DNA of 64,000 nt, from assembly GCA_965247705.1 (NCBI GenBank), contig CBDFHV010000078.1:1-64000 (forward strand), read 5' to 3'. This document shows positions 12,306 through 20,193 of the stretch, piece after piece. The notes beneath the pieces are model-generated. The model worked only from the letters and a program-made list of their open reading frames with translations, did no database searches and was not told where the DNA came from. This DNA is from CBDFHV01 sp965247705. Lineage in GTDB: Bacteria; Pseudomonadota; Alphaproteobacteria; Rhodospirillales; CAMCUA01. The translations under genes and the position numbers were made by a program. The first letter of the stretch is position 1, and each line of letters opens with the position of its first letter.

Positions 12306-12680
12306 ATGGCGGACAAGGCAAAGGCAGAGCAGCAGCAACAGCCGGGCGGCGGTCGCGGCATCAAGATGGCGCCCAGCAACCAGCCCATCGAGGAAGTCTA
12401 CGTGGACGGCGTGCTGGGCCTGTTCGCCCGCGCTGGGGTGATCAAGATCAACCTCTACCGGGTCCTCGGCACGGACTCGACGGACGATTCGGAAGTGCGC
12501 AGCGTCTCCCACCGCCTGGTGATGCCCGCCGCCGCCCTGCCGGAGATGGCGCGGCTGTTGCAGAATGTGGCCAAAGCCGCCAATGAGCAGGCCCAGCAGG
12601 CCCAAGCGGCCGCCGCCAGCGAGTCGGCCGGCGACACCACCGTCGATACGGGCGTCGTCGACCCCGAAAGCCTGATCTAG
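12306..12680 (+). CDS. Hypothetical acidic protein
   Basis: 124 residues, family not recognised. A Gln-rich N-terminus is followed by a compact core, about residues 25-85, with alternating strands (EEVYVDGVLGLFARAGVIKINLYRVLG) and a helix (AALPEMARLLQNVAKA). The Ala/Gln-rich tail is probably disordered. No cysteine, signal peptide or membrane segment. It stops 2 bp before the SDR gene starts, so they are probably co-translated. Confidence 0.75.
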   Translation: MADKAKAEQQQQPGGGRGIKMAPSNQPIEEVYVDGVLGLFARAGVIKINLYRVLGTDSTDDSEVRSVSHRLVMPAAALPEMARLLQNVAKAANEQAQQAQAAAASESAGDTTVDTGVVDPESLI

Positions 12681-12682
12681 CC

Positions 12683-13402
12683 ATGGCCGAACCGGGAACG
12701 TTTCTGGTCCTCGGTGTCGGCCCGGGGCTCGGCGCCTCCCTGGGACGCCGATTCGCCCGCGCCGGCCATCCGGTCGCCCTGGCGTCGCGGGGCAAGGACA
12801 AGGCGGAGGCCGTCGCCGCGGAGATCACGGCCGCCGGCGGCACTGCCCGGACCTACGCCGCCGACGGCACCCGCGAGGACGACGTGGCGGCCCTGGTGGA
12901 CGCGGCGGAGCAAGACCTCGGGCCCCTCGAGATCGCGGTCTACAACGCCAGCGGCCGGGCCATGGGCGGAATCCTGGAACTGGAGGTGGACGTCTTTGAG
13001 GACGCTTGGCGGAAAGCCTGCCTGGGCGGCATGATTCTGGGTCGGGAGGCGGCGCGCCGCATGGTGCCCCGCCAGTACGGCAGCATCTTCTTCACCGGCG
13101 CCACGGCAAGCCTGCGCGGCGGCGCCCGCTTCGCCGGTTTCGCCGTCGGCAAGTTCGGCCTCAGGGCGCTGGCCCAGAGCATGGCCCGCGAACTGGGACC
13201 CCAAGGCATCCACGTGGCCCACTTCGTCATCGACGGCGGCATCGACAACCCCCGGACCCGGGACCGCGCCCCGGACCGCACCACCGACGACGGCCTGCTC
13301 GACCCCGACGCCATCGCCGAGACTTACTACCAGACCCACGTCCAGCACCGCAGCGCCTGGGCCCTGGAGGTTGACTTGAGGCCGTGGAAGGAAAAGTTCT
13401 AA
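12683..13402 (+). CDS. Short-chain dehydrogenase/reductase lacking the catalytic Tyr
   Basis: 239 residues with a Rossmann fold. The glycine-rich cofactor loop is GVGPGLG (11-17), NASG (88-91) replaces the usual NNAG, and T138GATAS holds the usual Ser region. In the YxxxK position the sequence is F153-A-V-G-K157: lysine is present but the catalytic tyrosine is phenylalanine. A clade of SDRs with AKFGLRALAQSMARE-type helices shares this, so it may be functional with altered chemistry. The substrate is unknown. The gene follows the preceding small gene by 2 bp. Confidence 0.85.
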   Translation: MAEPGTFLVLGVGPGLGASLGRRFARAGHPVALASRGKDKAEAVAAEITAAGGTARTYAADGTREDDVAALVDAAEQDLGPLEIAVYNASGRAMGGILELEVDVFEDAWRKACLGGMILGREAARRMVPRQYGSIFFTGATASLRGGARFAGFAVGKFGLRALAQSMARELGPQGIHVAHFVIDGGIDNPRTRDRAPDRTTDDGLLDPDAIAETYYQTHVQHRSAWALEVDLRPWKEKF

Positions 13403-13419
13403 GGCCGGCCGCTCGTCAC

Positions 13420-15264
13420 CTACGCCCCTTCGCCCTCGAGCAGGTAGGTTTCGACCGGTTCCTCCCGGCCGCGCAGCGTTTGCGGGCCCAGCTCACTCAG
13501 GACGTAGGTTTCGACGAGGCCGCTCCTGATGGCTTCCGAGACCAGGATGTTCACATCGCGGTTGGGGTCGCCGAATATCTTGGCCGCTTCCTCCAGGCGC
13601 TGGGCGATGTTCACGGCGTCGCCGATCACGGTGTAGTTCACCCGGCCGCTGCTGCCGATATTGCCGGCGACCACACGGCCGATATGGATGCCGATCCGCA
13701 GTCTGACGCGCGCCGCGCCGCCCTGACGGACCTGGAGACGCGCGTTGTGTTGCTGGACGGCGCGGGATATGGCAAGCGCGCAGCGGCAGGCGCGATCGGC
13801 GAGGTTGGATTGCCGTTCGGGCACGCCCCACAGGGCCATGACGCTGTCGCCGATGAACTTGTCGACGGTACCCGCTTCCGCCTCGACGCAAGCGGCGACC
13901 ATGGCGAAATGATCGTTCAGGAACGCGGCCGCTTCGGGCGCGGTCAGGTTTTCCGACAGAGTCGTGAAGCCCACAAGGTCGGCGAACATGATCGCGACCT
14001 CGCGGAAGGACGTCTCGACTTCCATGTCGGGATTCAGCCGCATGAGGCGCTGAACGAGTCCCTTGGGCACGTAGCGTTCGAACCATCGCAGCCCGTCCAG
14101 CATCAGGTTGAATGATTGCGCCGCGTCATCGAGCTCGCGGAAGAAGCTTCGCGGAATACGCCCGACGCTCCCCAGATCGAGGCCGTGAACTTTCTTCGCG
14201 CCGTCGGCCAGCCGCCGCACTGGCCGGGCGATCTGGTGACCGATGTAGGCCGCCACCGAGGCCGAAACGACGGCCATGACAAGGCAAAAAATGATTGCCC
14301 ACCGCAGCCGTTTAGCCTCCTCGGCCATGTCGTGGGACTCGAAGTAGGTGGCGATCAGCCACGACCGATCCGAGTATCCCGTCATTTCATCATAGAGGAT
14401 GATGTACTCCTGCTCGCCGAGGCCCACACGTTCGACGCCCGGGCCGGACAGGAACCAGTCCATGATCGAGGGTCCGGTGTTACCGCTCCACATGGACGAC
14501 ACAACCGGATCGGCGTAGGCGAGCTGTCGCGGCAGCGGCGCAGTACGGTTGAGGTCGGGGTAGCCGAAGGCCATCACCGGATGGGCGAGAACCTGGTCCT
14601 GGCCGTGAAGAATGAACGCATTGACGCCCAGGCCCAGTTGCAGGTTCGACAGGAATTCGGAGAGCTGACGGATCGAAATCCAGGCCGACAGCACACCGAG
14701 GGTCTCGCCGTCGCGCACGATGGGTCGCTGGTAGTTGAGAACGGGTTGTCCGTACTCCGCGCGCCACAGCAGGTCCCCCCAATAGGGCTTGGACGCTTTC
14801 ACCGCCTTGGCGACGAGGCGCCGCAGATCGTCGTCATCGCCCATTCTCTGGAAGATCGGGACCGATTCCCCCTGCTGGCGTTCGACGCCGATAAGGCGGT
14901 CGTTTCCGCCAATGAACTGAATACGGATGATTTGCGGCGTTGCCGACAGGGCGCCCAGCAACAGACTAATGAAATCATCGGACGGTCCGGGCTGGATCTC
15001 CGCCTTGACGACCTGGTCGGAGATGAAATTGACTTGGTTCTCGGCCGCTTCCAGAAAGCGGAGGACCTGTTCACGCTGCGAGCCGATGATCAGCTCCGCC
15101 TTCTGCCGCAGGAGATCGACCGTGTTCTGGTAGCCGACGACGTGGCCGACGCCGAGGACGCCGGCCACGGAAGTCAGGACGAAAAAGCCCAGGCCGAGTC
15201 CAAGGGCAACCGACATGGACGCGCGCCAACCGGGATCGGTGCGTCTCGATCTCTTGGTGGCCAT
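13420..15264 (-). CDS. Membrane-bound class III adenylate cyclase with sensor and HAMP domains
   Basis: 614 residues. One N-terminal transmembrane helix (about 18-42), a periplasmic Cache-like sensor (about 45-320), a second helix (about 325-348) and a HAMP linker (IARPVRRLADGAKKV) lead to the class III cyclase domain (about 405-605). Metal-binding Asp429 (MFADLVGFT) and Asp473 (FIGDSVMALWG) are present. Lys469 and the Thr in NYTVIGDAVN are the adenine-specifying pair, so ATP is the predicted substrate. It converges on the SDR gene. The ligand is unknown. Confidence 0.93.
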   Translation of the reverse strand: MATKRSRRTDPGWRASMSVALGLGLGFFVLTSVAGVLGVGHVVGYQNTVDLLRQKAELIIGSQREQVLRFLEAAENQVNFISDQVVKAEIQPGPSDDFISLLLGALSATPQIIRIQFIGGNDRLIGVERQQGESVPIFQRMGDDDDLRRLVAKAVKASKPYWGDLLWRAEYGQPVLNYQRPIVRDGETLGVLSAWISIRQLSEFLSNLQLGLGVNAFILHGQDQVLAHPVMAFGYPDLNRTAPLPRQLAYADPVVSSMWSGNTGPSIMDWFLSGPGVERVGLGEQEYIILYDEMTGYSDRSWLIATYFESHDMAEEAKRLRWAIIFCLVMAVVSASVAAYIGHQIARPVRRLADGAKKVHGLDLGSVGRIPRSFFRELDDAAQSFNLMLDGLRWFERYVPKGLVQRLMRLNPDMEVETSFREVAIMFADLVGFTTLSENLTAPEAAAFLNDHFAMVAACVEAEAGTVDKFIGDSVMALWGVPERQSNLADRACRCALAISRAVQQHNARLQVRQGGAARVRLRIGIHIGRVVAGNIGSSGRVNYTVIGDAVNIAQRLEEAAKIFGDPNRDVNILVSEAIRSGLVETYVLSELGPQTLRGREEPVETYLLEGEGA

Positions 15265-15696
15265 GGTCCGGTGAACCGCTTATGGCAGACGCGGCAAACC
15301 GGGCGCGGGCGTCCCTCGGCCGGAAGGACGACACCGGATTTGCAACGGCCCGGATGAAGGTCCCAGGGCCGCCGCGGTTCGAGTCCTCACTGTCTCATGC
15401 AACACCGATGTTCATCTCCCCGACTTCACCCTGCTCCACTCCGGATTGATTGCCTGCCCCCGCCCTCGATGTCGCGCGGCCACGACCGCAGTGCGGAGAG
15501 GATTCCGGTATGCCGTCACCCTACTGTCCGGTCGAAACTGCCGCAGGTCAACCGGGTCGGGCGAAAAGCACTCCATGGTTTTACGCTCCTGTCGCTTGGA
15601 ATAGCCGGAAATGCCTACCCAAATTCCTGCGTCCTTTGCGATGTTGCCGCGTCTTTATCATCAGTTGACGGAAACATTTACCCACGGGAGATGACC
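15265..15696. other. Intergenic region, no gene supported
   Basis: 432 bp between divergent cyclase and arsI genes. A GGTTCGAGTCC stretch near 15374 resembles a tRNA T-loop, but no pairing stems surround it. GGGAG directly before the ATG at 15691 serves as ribosome site for the arsI start at 15697. A promoter is expected here, but none could be assigned confidently. Confidence 0.6.
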
Positions 15697-16134
15697 ATGC
15701 GACTGCAACTGGCTTTGAACGTGAAGGATCTGGACGAGGCCGTCGCCTTCTACGGCGAACTGTTCGATACCCAGCCCCACAAGCGGCGACCCGGCTATGC
15801 CAACTTCGCCATCGACAAGCCGCCGCTGAAGCTGGTGTTGTTCGAGAACCCGACCGCTGCGGAACGGCTCAATCACCTGGGCGTTGAAGTGTTCGACCAG
15901 GCCGCCCTTGACGACGCCACCGAGCGCTTGTCGGCGGCCGGCATTCTGGACCAGACACAACCTGAGACCACTTGTTGCCATGCCACCCAGAGCAAGGCCT
16001 GGTCGAAGGAACCCCAGGGCCTGAGCTGGGAATGGTATCGTATCCTGGACGACAACCCCGCGGCCTCGTCGCTCCCCGATGGCGGCGTCTGTTGCGACCG
16101 TGTAGAGGGCGCCATGGAGACCTGCTGTGCCTGA
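15697..16134 (+). CDS. arsI: ArsI/CadI-family C-As lyase (vicinal oxygen chelate fold)
   Basis: 145 residues. The fold and order match ArsI dioxygenases that cleave the C-As bond of trivalent organoarsenicals: metal ligands Gln4, His60 (LNHLGVEV) and Glu112 (WEWY), and the vicinal pair Cys93-Cys94 in TTCCHATQ that binds the arsenical. Two more CC pairs (132-133, 143-144) lie in the tail. GGGAG is 6 nt before the ATG at 15697, which is preferred over the ATG at 15691. The 3' end overlaps the sigma gene by 8 nt, implying coupled expression. Arsenic or cadmium response is inferred from family and context. Confidence 0.88.
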   Translation: MRLQLALNVKDLDEAVAFYGELFDTQPHKRRPGYANFAIDKPPLKLVLFENPTAAERLNHLGVEVFDQAALDDATERLSAAGILDQTQPETTCCHATQSKAWSKEPQGLSWEWYRILDDNPAASSLPDGGVCCDRVEGAMETCCA

Positions 16135-16756
16135 GGCCGATGCCGGGAAGACGGAGCGGACACTTGTGGATTCCGCGGCCTGGTCGAACTTCCTGGCGCG
16201 GCTGCGCGACTACGTGGGCGCCCGGGTCGAGCCGGGTTCCCAGGACGATGTAGTCGGCGACATTCTGCTGCGTCTCGTTCGCCATCAAGACAAGCTGGCG
16301 GCGGCCCGTGAACCCATGGCCTGGGTCACGCGGGTCGCCGCCAACGGGGTGATCGACCACAGGCGGCGGCGGGCCTCGGAACGTCGTGCGTTGGATGCCT
16401 TTGGGGCCGAACCCGAGCACAAGGATGTCGACTCGCTATCGGACAACGGGGCCACAACGGAGATTGCATCCTGTGTGACGCCCCTCATCGAGGGCCTGTC
16501 GGCGCCCTATCGAGACGCGCTTAAATTGGTCGATATCGACGGTCTCGCCCAAAAGGAGGCGGCGGAACGCCTCGGCCTGTCGCTCTCCGGGGCAAAGTCC
16601 CGTGTCCAGCGCGGCCGCGTCAAACTCAAGCAGGGCCTCCTGCGCTGCTGCGCCATCGAACTGGATCGGCGCGGAGAGGTCTTGGCCTACCACCCTCGGC
16701 AACCGGGCTGCGCCCTGGCGTGTGGCGGCGGAGCGGAGCGTTCGGGAACGTGCTGA
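16127..16756 (+). CDS. sigZ: SigZ-like ECF RNA polymerase sigma factor
   Basis: 209 residues from a GTG that overlaps the arsI stop. Region 2 (about 45-90, DDVVGDILLRLVRHQDKL and AWVTRVAANGVIDHRRR) and region 4 (about 130-175, DIDGLAQKEAAERLGLSLSGAKSRVQRGR) are clear. The C-terminus carries CC at about 182-183 and further cysteines (GCALACGG), a Cys-rich tail reported for SigZ relatives that could sense thiophilic metals or oxidants. No anti-sigma gene is adjacent, so the Cys-rich tail may provide control in cis. That last point is inference. Confidence 0.85.
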   Translation: MPEADAGKTERTLVDSAAWSNFLARLRDYVGARVEPGSQDDVVGDILLRLVRHQDKLAAAREPMAWVTRVAANGVIDHRRRRASERRALDAFGAEPEHKDVDSLSDNGATTEIASCVTPLIEGLSAPYRDALKLVDIDGLAQKEAAERLGLSLSGAKSRVQRGRVKLKQGLLRCCAIELDRRGEVLAYHPRQPGCALACGGGAERSGTC

Positions 16757-16774
16757 CCCCTTTGAACGCCGACT

Positions 16775-17782
16775 TCACCCCGCCAGGGCGAAGGCCTCCG
16801 CCAACAGTTCGTAGGACCGGAGCCGGGCCGCGAAGCCATGGGTGATGGTGACGATCACCATTTCGTCGCTGCCGTAGCCTTCCGCCAGCTCTTCCAGGCG
16901 TGCCTTCACCGTCGCCACGCCCCCCACCACCTCGCGCTGGCGGTTGGCGGCGATGCGCGCCCGCTCGGCCTCCGTATAGGGATAGGCCAGCGCTTCTTCC
17001 GTGGTGGGAAAGGGTGTGATCTGTCCGGTGGTCTCTACGCGAAGGCGCCACAGGGCGCGGCTCATGGCCAACTGGTCCGCTTCCTCGTCGGTGTCGGCGC
17101 AGACGACGAAGATGCAGGCACTGGCCAGGGGTTGCGGATAACGGGCCGAGGGCCGGTAGCCCTGGCGGTAGCCCCGCACCACCGATTGCCCCACGGCGCC
17201 GGAAATGAAATGGGCGAACGAGAAGGGAACCCCGAAGTGGGCCGCCATCATGGCGCTCTGGTCGCTTGAGCCCAGCAGCCACATTTCGGGCACGCCGTCC
17301 CCTGTGGGCATGGCGTGGATGCCAGCGAAGGGATGGTCGTCGGGCAATTCATCGTCCAGGTATTGGATCAGGTCCTGGACCTGATAGGGGAACTGTTGAA
17401 CGTCCAGTCTGCCGGGGCCATGGGCGAGCGCCGCGGCGGTTACCCCGTCGCTGCCGGGCGCGCGGCCGATGCCAATGTCGATGCGCCCGGGAAACAGGGT
17501 CTCCAGCATGCGGAACTGCTCGGCCACCTTGAGGCTGGCGTAGTGGCTGAGCATGACCCCGCCGGAGCCCACCCGAATGCGCTCGGTCACCGAGGCCAGG
17601 CGGCCGATCAGGATCTCCGGGCAGGTGCCGGCCAACCCGGCGGAACTGTGGTGCTCGGCCACCCAATAGCGGTGATAGCCCCAGCGGTCGCACTGGCGGG
17701 CCAGTTCAAGGCTTTCGGCCACCGCCTGGGCGGGGGTGCCGCCGGCGCGTATGGGGGATTGGTCGAGGACGCTGAGTTTCAT
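16775..17782 (-). CDS. LLM-class flavin-dependent oxidoreductase
   Basis: 335 residues with a luciferase-like monooxygenase TIM barrel: N-terminal SVLDQSPI, the YWVAEHHS motif (about 39-46), RIRVGSGGVMLSHY and GRIDIGIGRAPGSD are typical of the MsnO8/YhbW-type subgroup that uses FMNH2. The substrate cannot be told. It is the last gene of the long minus-strand run, 78 bp after the permease gene, and converges on the sigma factor gene with a 18-bp gap. Confidence 0.88.
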   Translation of the reverse strand: MKLSVLDQSPIRAGGTPAQAVAESLELARQCDRWGYHRYWVAEHHSSAGLAGTCPEILIGRLASVTERIRVGSGGVMLSHYASLKVAEQFRMLETLFPGRIDIGIGRAPGSDGVTAAALAHGPGRLDVQQFPYQVQDLIQYLDDELPDDHPFAGIHAMPTGDGVPEMWLLGSSDQSAMMAAHFGVPFSFAHFISGAVGQSVVRGYRQGYRPSARYPQPLASACIFVVCADTDEEADQLAMSRALWRLRVETTGQITPFPTTEEALAYPYTEAERARIAANRQREVVGGVATVKARLEELAEGYGSDEMVIVTITHGFAARLRSYELLAEAFALAG

Positions 17783-17860
17783 CGGGTCATGGATCCAGAT
17801 GTCGGAGGGCCGGTTCCGTATCTCATAGCGGCCCCGCCGCCGCGATCCAACCCCGCCCCG

Positions 17861-18799
17861 CTAGCGGTGCGGAGCGCCGGGACCCGGCAGACCTTCCGGC
17901 GCCGGCCGGGCCACCAAGCCGGCGGGGCGGAAGATGAGCACCGCGACAAGCAGTGCGAAGACCACCACGTCCCGCCAGGACACGGGGCAATAGGCCGACC
18001 ACAGGGTCTCCGCCCCGGCCACCAGCAGGCCACCGAGAAGCGCACCGACGGGCGAGCCGATGCCCCCCACCACTGCCGCCGTCAGCGCCTTGAGGCCGAT
18101 GGAAAAGCCCATGTAGAAGTTGATCACCCCGTAGTGGAGGGCGGCGATCAGACCGCCGAGGCCGGCATAGGCCGCGGCGACGGCGAAGGTCGTGGCCACA
18201 GTGCGGCGTACGTCGACGCCGAGGAGCGCCGCCATGGCGGCGTCCTGGGCGCAGGCCCGCTGATGGCGGCCCCAGCGCAAGTGGCGGATAAACCACAGGT
18301 GGCCGGCAAACGCGGCCGCGGTCACCCCGGCGATCAGCAGGTTGCGGTATCCGATGTAGACCGGCGCCCCGTCATTCACCTGCCACGGGGCACCGCCCCC
18401 CAGACCGTGGTGCAGCCACAGATCGCCGGATTCATGGAGCAGGCGCACGCCTTCCTGCAGAATGATCGCCAACCCGATGGTGGCGATCAGGGGGGCTTGC
18501 CCCGGGTCCCGGCCCAGGGGATCGAACACGATCCCGTGGACGGTCCAGCCCCAGACCGCGGTGGCCGCGAGAGAGAGCCCGAGCATGACAAAGACACCGA
18601 CTGGAACCACCGCGACGCCGAGGGCGGCGAGGACCGAGGCGGCGACGAAGGCGGCGAAGGCGCCGACCATGAAGGTCTCCCCGTGGGCCAGATTGAACCG
18701 GCCGACGAGTCCATGGACCATGGTGTAGCCCAGCGCCACCAGGGCGTAGATGCAGCCGATGGTGAGGGCATTCAACGACTGCTGGAGGAAATAGGCCAC
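17861..18799 (-). CDS. Branched-chain amino acid-type ABC permease (LivH-like)
   Basis: 312 residues, about eight hydrophobic segments, with the LivH N-terminal pattern (LNALTIGCIYALVALGYTMVHG) and the GGIGSPVGALLGG loop near the C-terminus. The GTG start shares its G with the TAG stop of the upstream lipoprotein gene (TAGTG), so translation is coupled. The usual LivM, LivF, LivG and binding-protein partners are absent, leaving an orphan permease in a pyrimidine/LPS operon. The transported substrate is not predictable. Confidence 0.85.
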   Translation of the reverse strand: MAYFLQQSLNALTIGCIYALVALGYTMVHGLVGRFNLAHGETFMVGAFAAFVAASVLAALGVAVVPVGVFVMLGLSLAATAVWGWTVHGIVFDPLGRDPGQAPLIATIGLAIILQEGVRLLHESGDLWLHHGLGGGAPWQVNDGAPVYIGYRNLLIAGVTAAAFAGHLWFIRHLRWGRHQRACAQDAAMAALLGVDVRRTVATTFAVAAAYAGLGGLIAALHYGVINFYMGFSIGLKALTAAVVGGIGSPVGALLGGLLVAGAETLWSAYCPVSWRDVVVFALLVAVLIFRPAGLVARPAPEGLPGPGAPHR

Positions 18800-19146
18800 T
18801 AGAGATTCAGTCGCCGTTTCAAGACTCTGAGCGCGACTGGCCCCAGGTTACCACTCTCGGAAGACCGGACCGCCGTCAGGTTCAGGCGGCCCCGTTCGAA
18901 GGCGCCGCCGGCGTAGTGGCAGGTGATCTGTTCGCTTCGGCCACCGCGCCGATAGCGCAGAACGACCGCCGGCCGCGCTCCGTCGGCTTCCGCCGACCCT
19001 TCGACGGTGGGGGTGTCGCCGGACTCCGCCAGCGCCGCGAGAACCCGCTTGCAAACGGCCACCTGCGCCAGGTCCGGTCCGCAGGCGGCGACGCCGAGGG
19101 CGGCCAGACCGGCGGCGACACGGCTCAGCCGTCGGCCAAACGCCAC
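18799..19146 (-). CDS. Small lipoprotein
   Basis: 115 residues from a GTG inside the 3' end of pyrC. A short basic N-region (FGRRLSR) is followed by a hydrophobic stretch and a lipobox (LGVAAC), then a small domain with two cysteines. It ends with a basic tail and is translationally coupled to the LivH-like gene through TAGTG. The frame is continuous with the upstream dihydroorotase frame only because of an apparent 1-base shift in pyrC. Homologues are not recognised. The independent signal peptide argues for a separate protein. Confidence 0.7.
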   Translation of the reverse strand: MAFGRRLSRVAAGLAALGVAACGPDLAQVAVCKRVLAALAESGDTPTVEGSAEADGARPAVVLRYRRGGRSEQITCHYAGGAFERGRLNLTAVRSSESGNLGPVALRVLKRRLNL

Positions 19147-20178
19147 GGCACGGTGTCGCCGCACCGGAAGGGGGCGGGCCCCTGCCCCGCCTTCCAGGTG
19201 CACGTCGGCGGGGATGGTCGAGGGTTCCCGGACCAGGGTCACCCGGTCTTCGTTTTCCGGCAGGCCATAGAACCGGGGGCCGTTGAGGGAGGCGAAGGCT
19301 TCCAGCTTGTCCAGCGCCCCTTCCTCGTCGAACACTTGGGCATAGAACTCCAGCGCCCCGGGGCCGGAGAAGACGCCCGCGCAACCGCAGTCGGATTCCT
19401 TGTCGCCAATGCGATGGGGCGCGCTGTCGGTGCCGAGGAAAAAGGCCGGATGGCCCGAGGCGACCGCCCGGCACAGGGCCAGGCGGTGGCGTTCTCGCTT
19501 GGCCAGGGGTAGGCAATAGACGTGGGGCCTGAGGCCGCCGTCGAACAGGGCATTGCGGTTGATCATCAGGTGATGGGGGGTGACCGTGGCGCCGAGGCGG
19601 CCGTCCTGGGCCTCGACGAAGGCGACCGCCTCCTCGGTCGTCACGTGCTCCAGCACCATCTTGAGTTCGGGGAAGTCGGCCCGCAGACCCTTGAGAACAC
19701 GGTCGATGAACACCGCCTCTCGGTCGAAGACGTCGACCGTCGGGTCGGTCACTTCGCCGTGGATCAACAGCGGCATGCCGATGGTTTCCAGGCGCGCCAG
19801 CACCGGGTGGACGCCCTTCATGTCGGTGACGCCAAGGGCGGAATTGGTGGTTGCGTGGGCGGGGTAGAGCTTGACTGCCGTCAGCAGGCCCTCCTCGAAG
19901 CCGGCGGCGAGCTCGTCCGGGTCCGTGTCGTCGGTCAGGTACCACGTCATCAGGGGCTCGAACCGGGCGCCCTCCGGCAGGGCGTCCACAATCCGCCGCC
20001 GATAGGCCCGGGCGCTCTCCAGCGACGTCACTGGTGGCGCCAGATTGGGCATGACGATGGCGCGGGCGAACCGCTCGGCGGTGAAGCCGATGACCGCCCG
20101 CAGAAAGGGACCGTCCCGCAGGTGCACATGCCAGTCGTCGGGACGACGCAGGGTGAGGGTATCGGCTGCGGGGCTCAT
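19125..20178 (-). CDS. pyrC: Dihydroorotase with apparent C-terminal frameshift
   Basis: Third step of pyrimidine synthesis. The class II PyrC signatures are present: WHVHLRDG (zinc His17 and His19), the Lys in AVKLYPAHATTNS that is carboxylated, LLIHGE, LEHVTT and GTDSAPH. The expected C-terminal sequence PFRCGDTVPWRLADG followed by TGA (stop at 19125) is in a different frame from the rest of the gene. The switch falls in the G/C run at about 19170-19188 and equals one extra base. Read without a shift, the frame fuses into the lipoprotein. It may be a genuine mutation, a sequencing error or slippage. The start at 20178 has AGGA at a good distance. Confidence 0.85.
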
Positions 20179-20193
20179 GGGTGATCCTTAGTA

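Noticed and set aside
15365..15395. tRNA gene suggested by a GGTTCGAGTCC T-loop-like motif
   Set aside because: The flanking bases do not pair into a T stem and no acceptor, D or anticodon arms are present.
18799..20178. A PyrC-lipoprotein fusion protein
   Set aside because: The downstream part has its own signal peptide and lipobox, and the true PyrC C-terminus is found one frame over. A frameshift is the better explanation.
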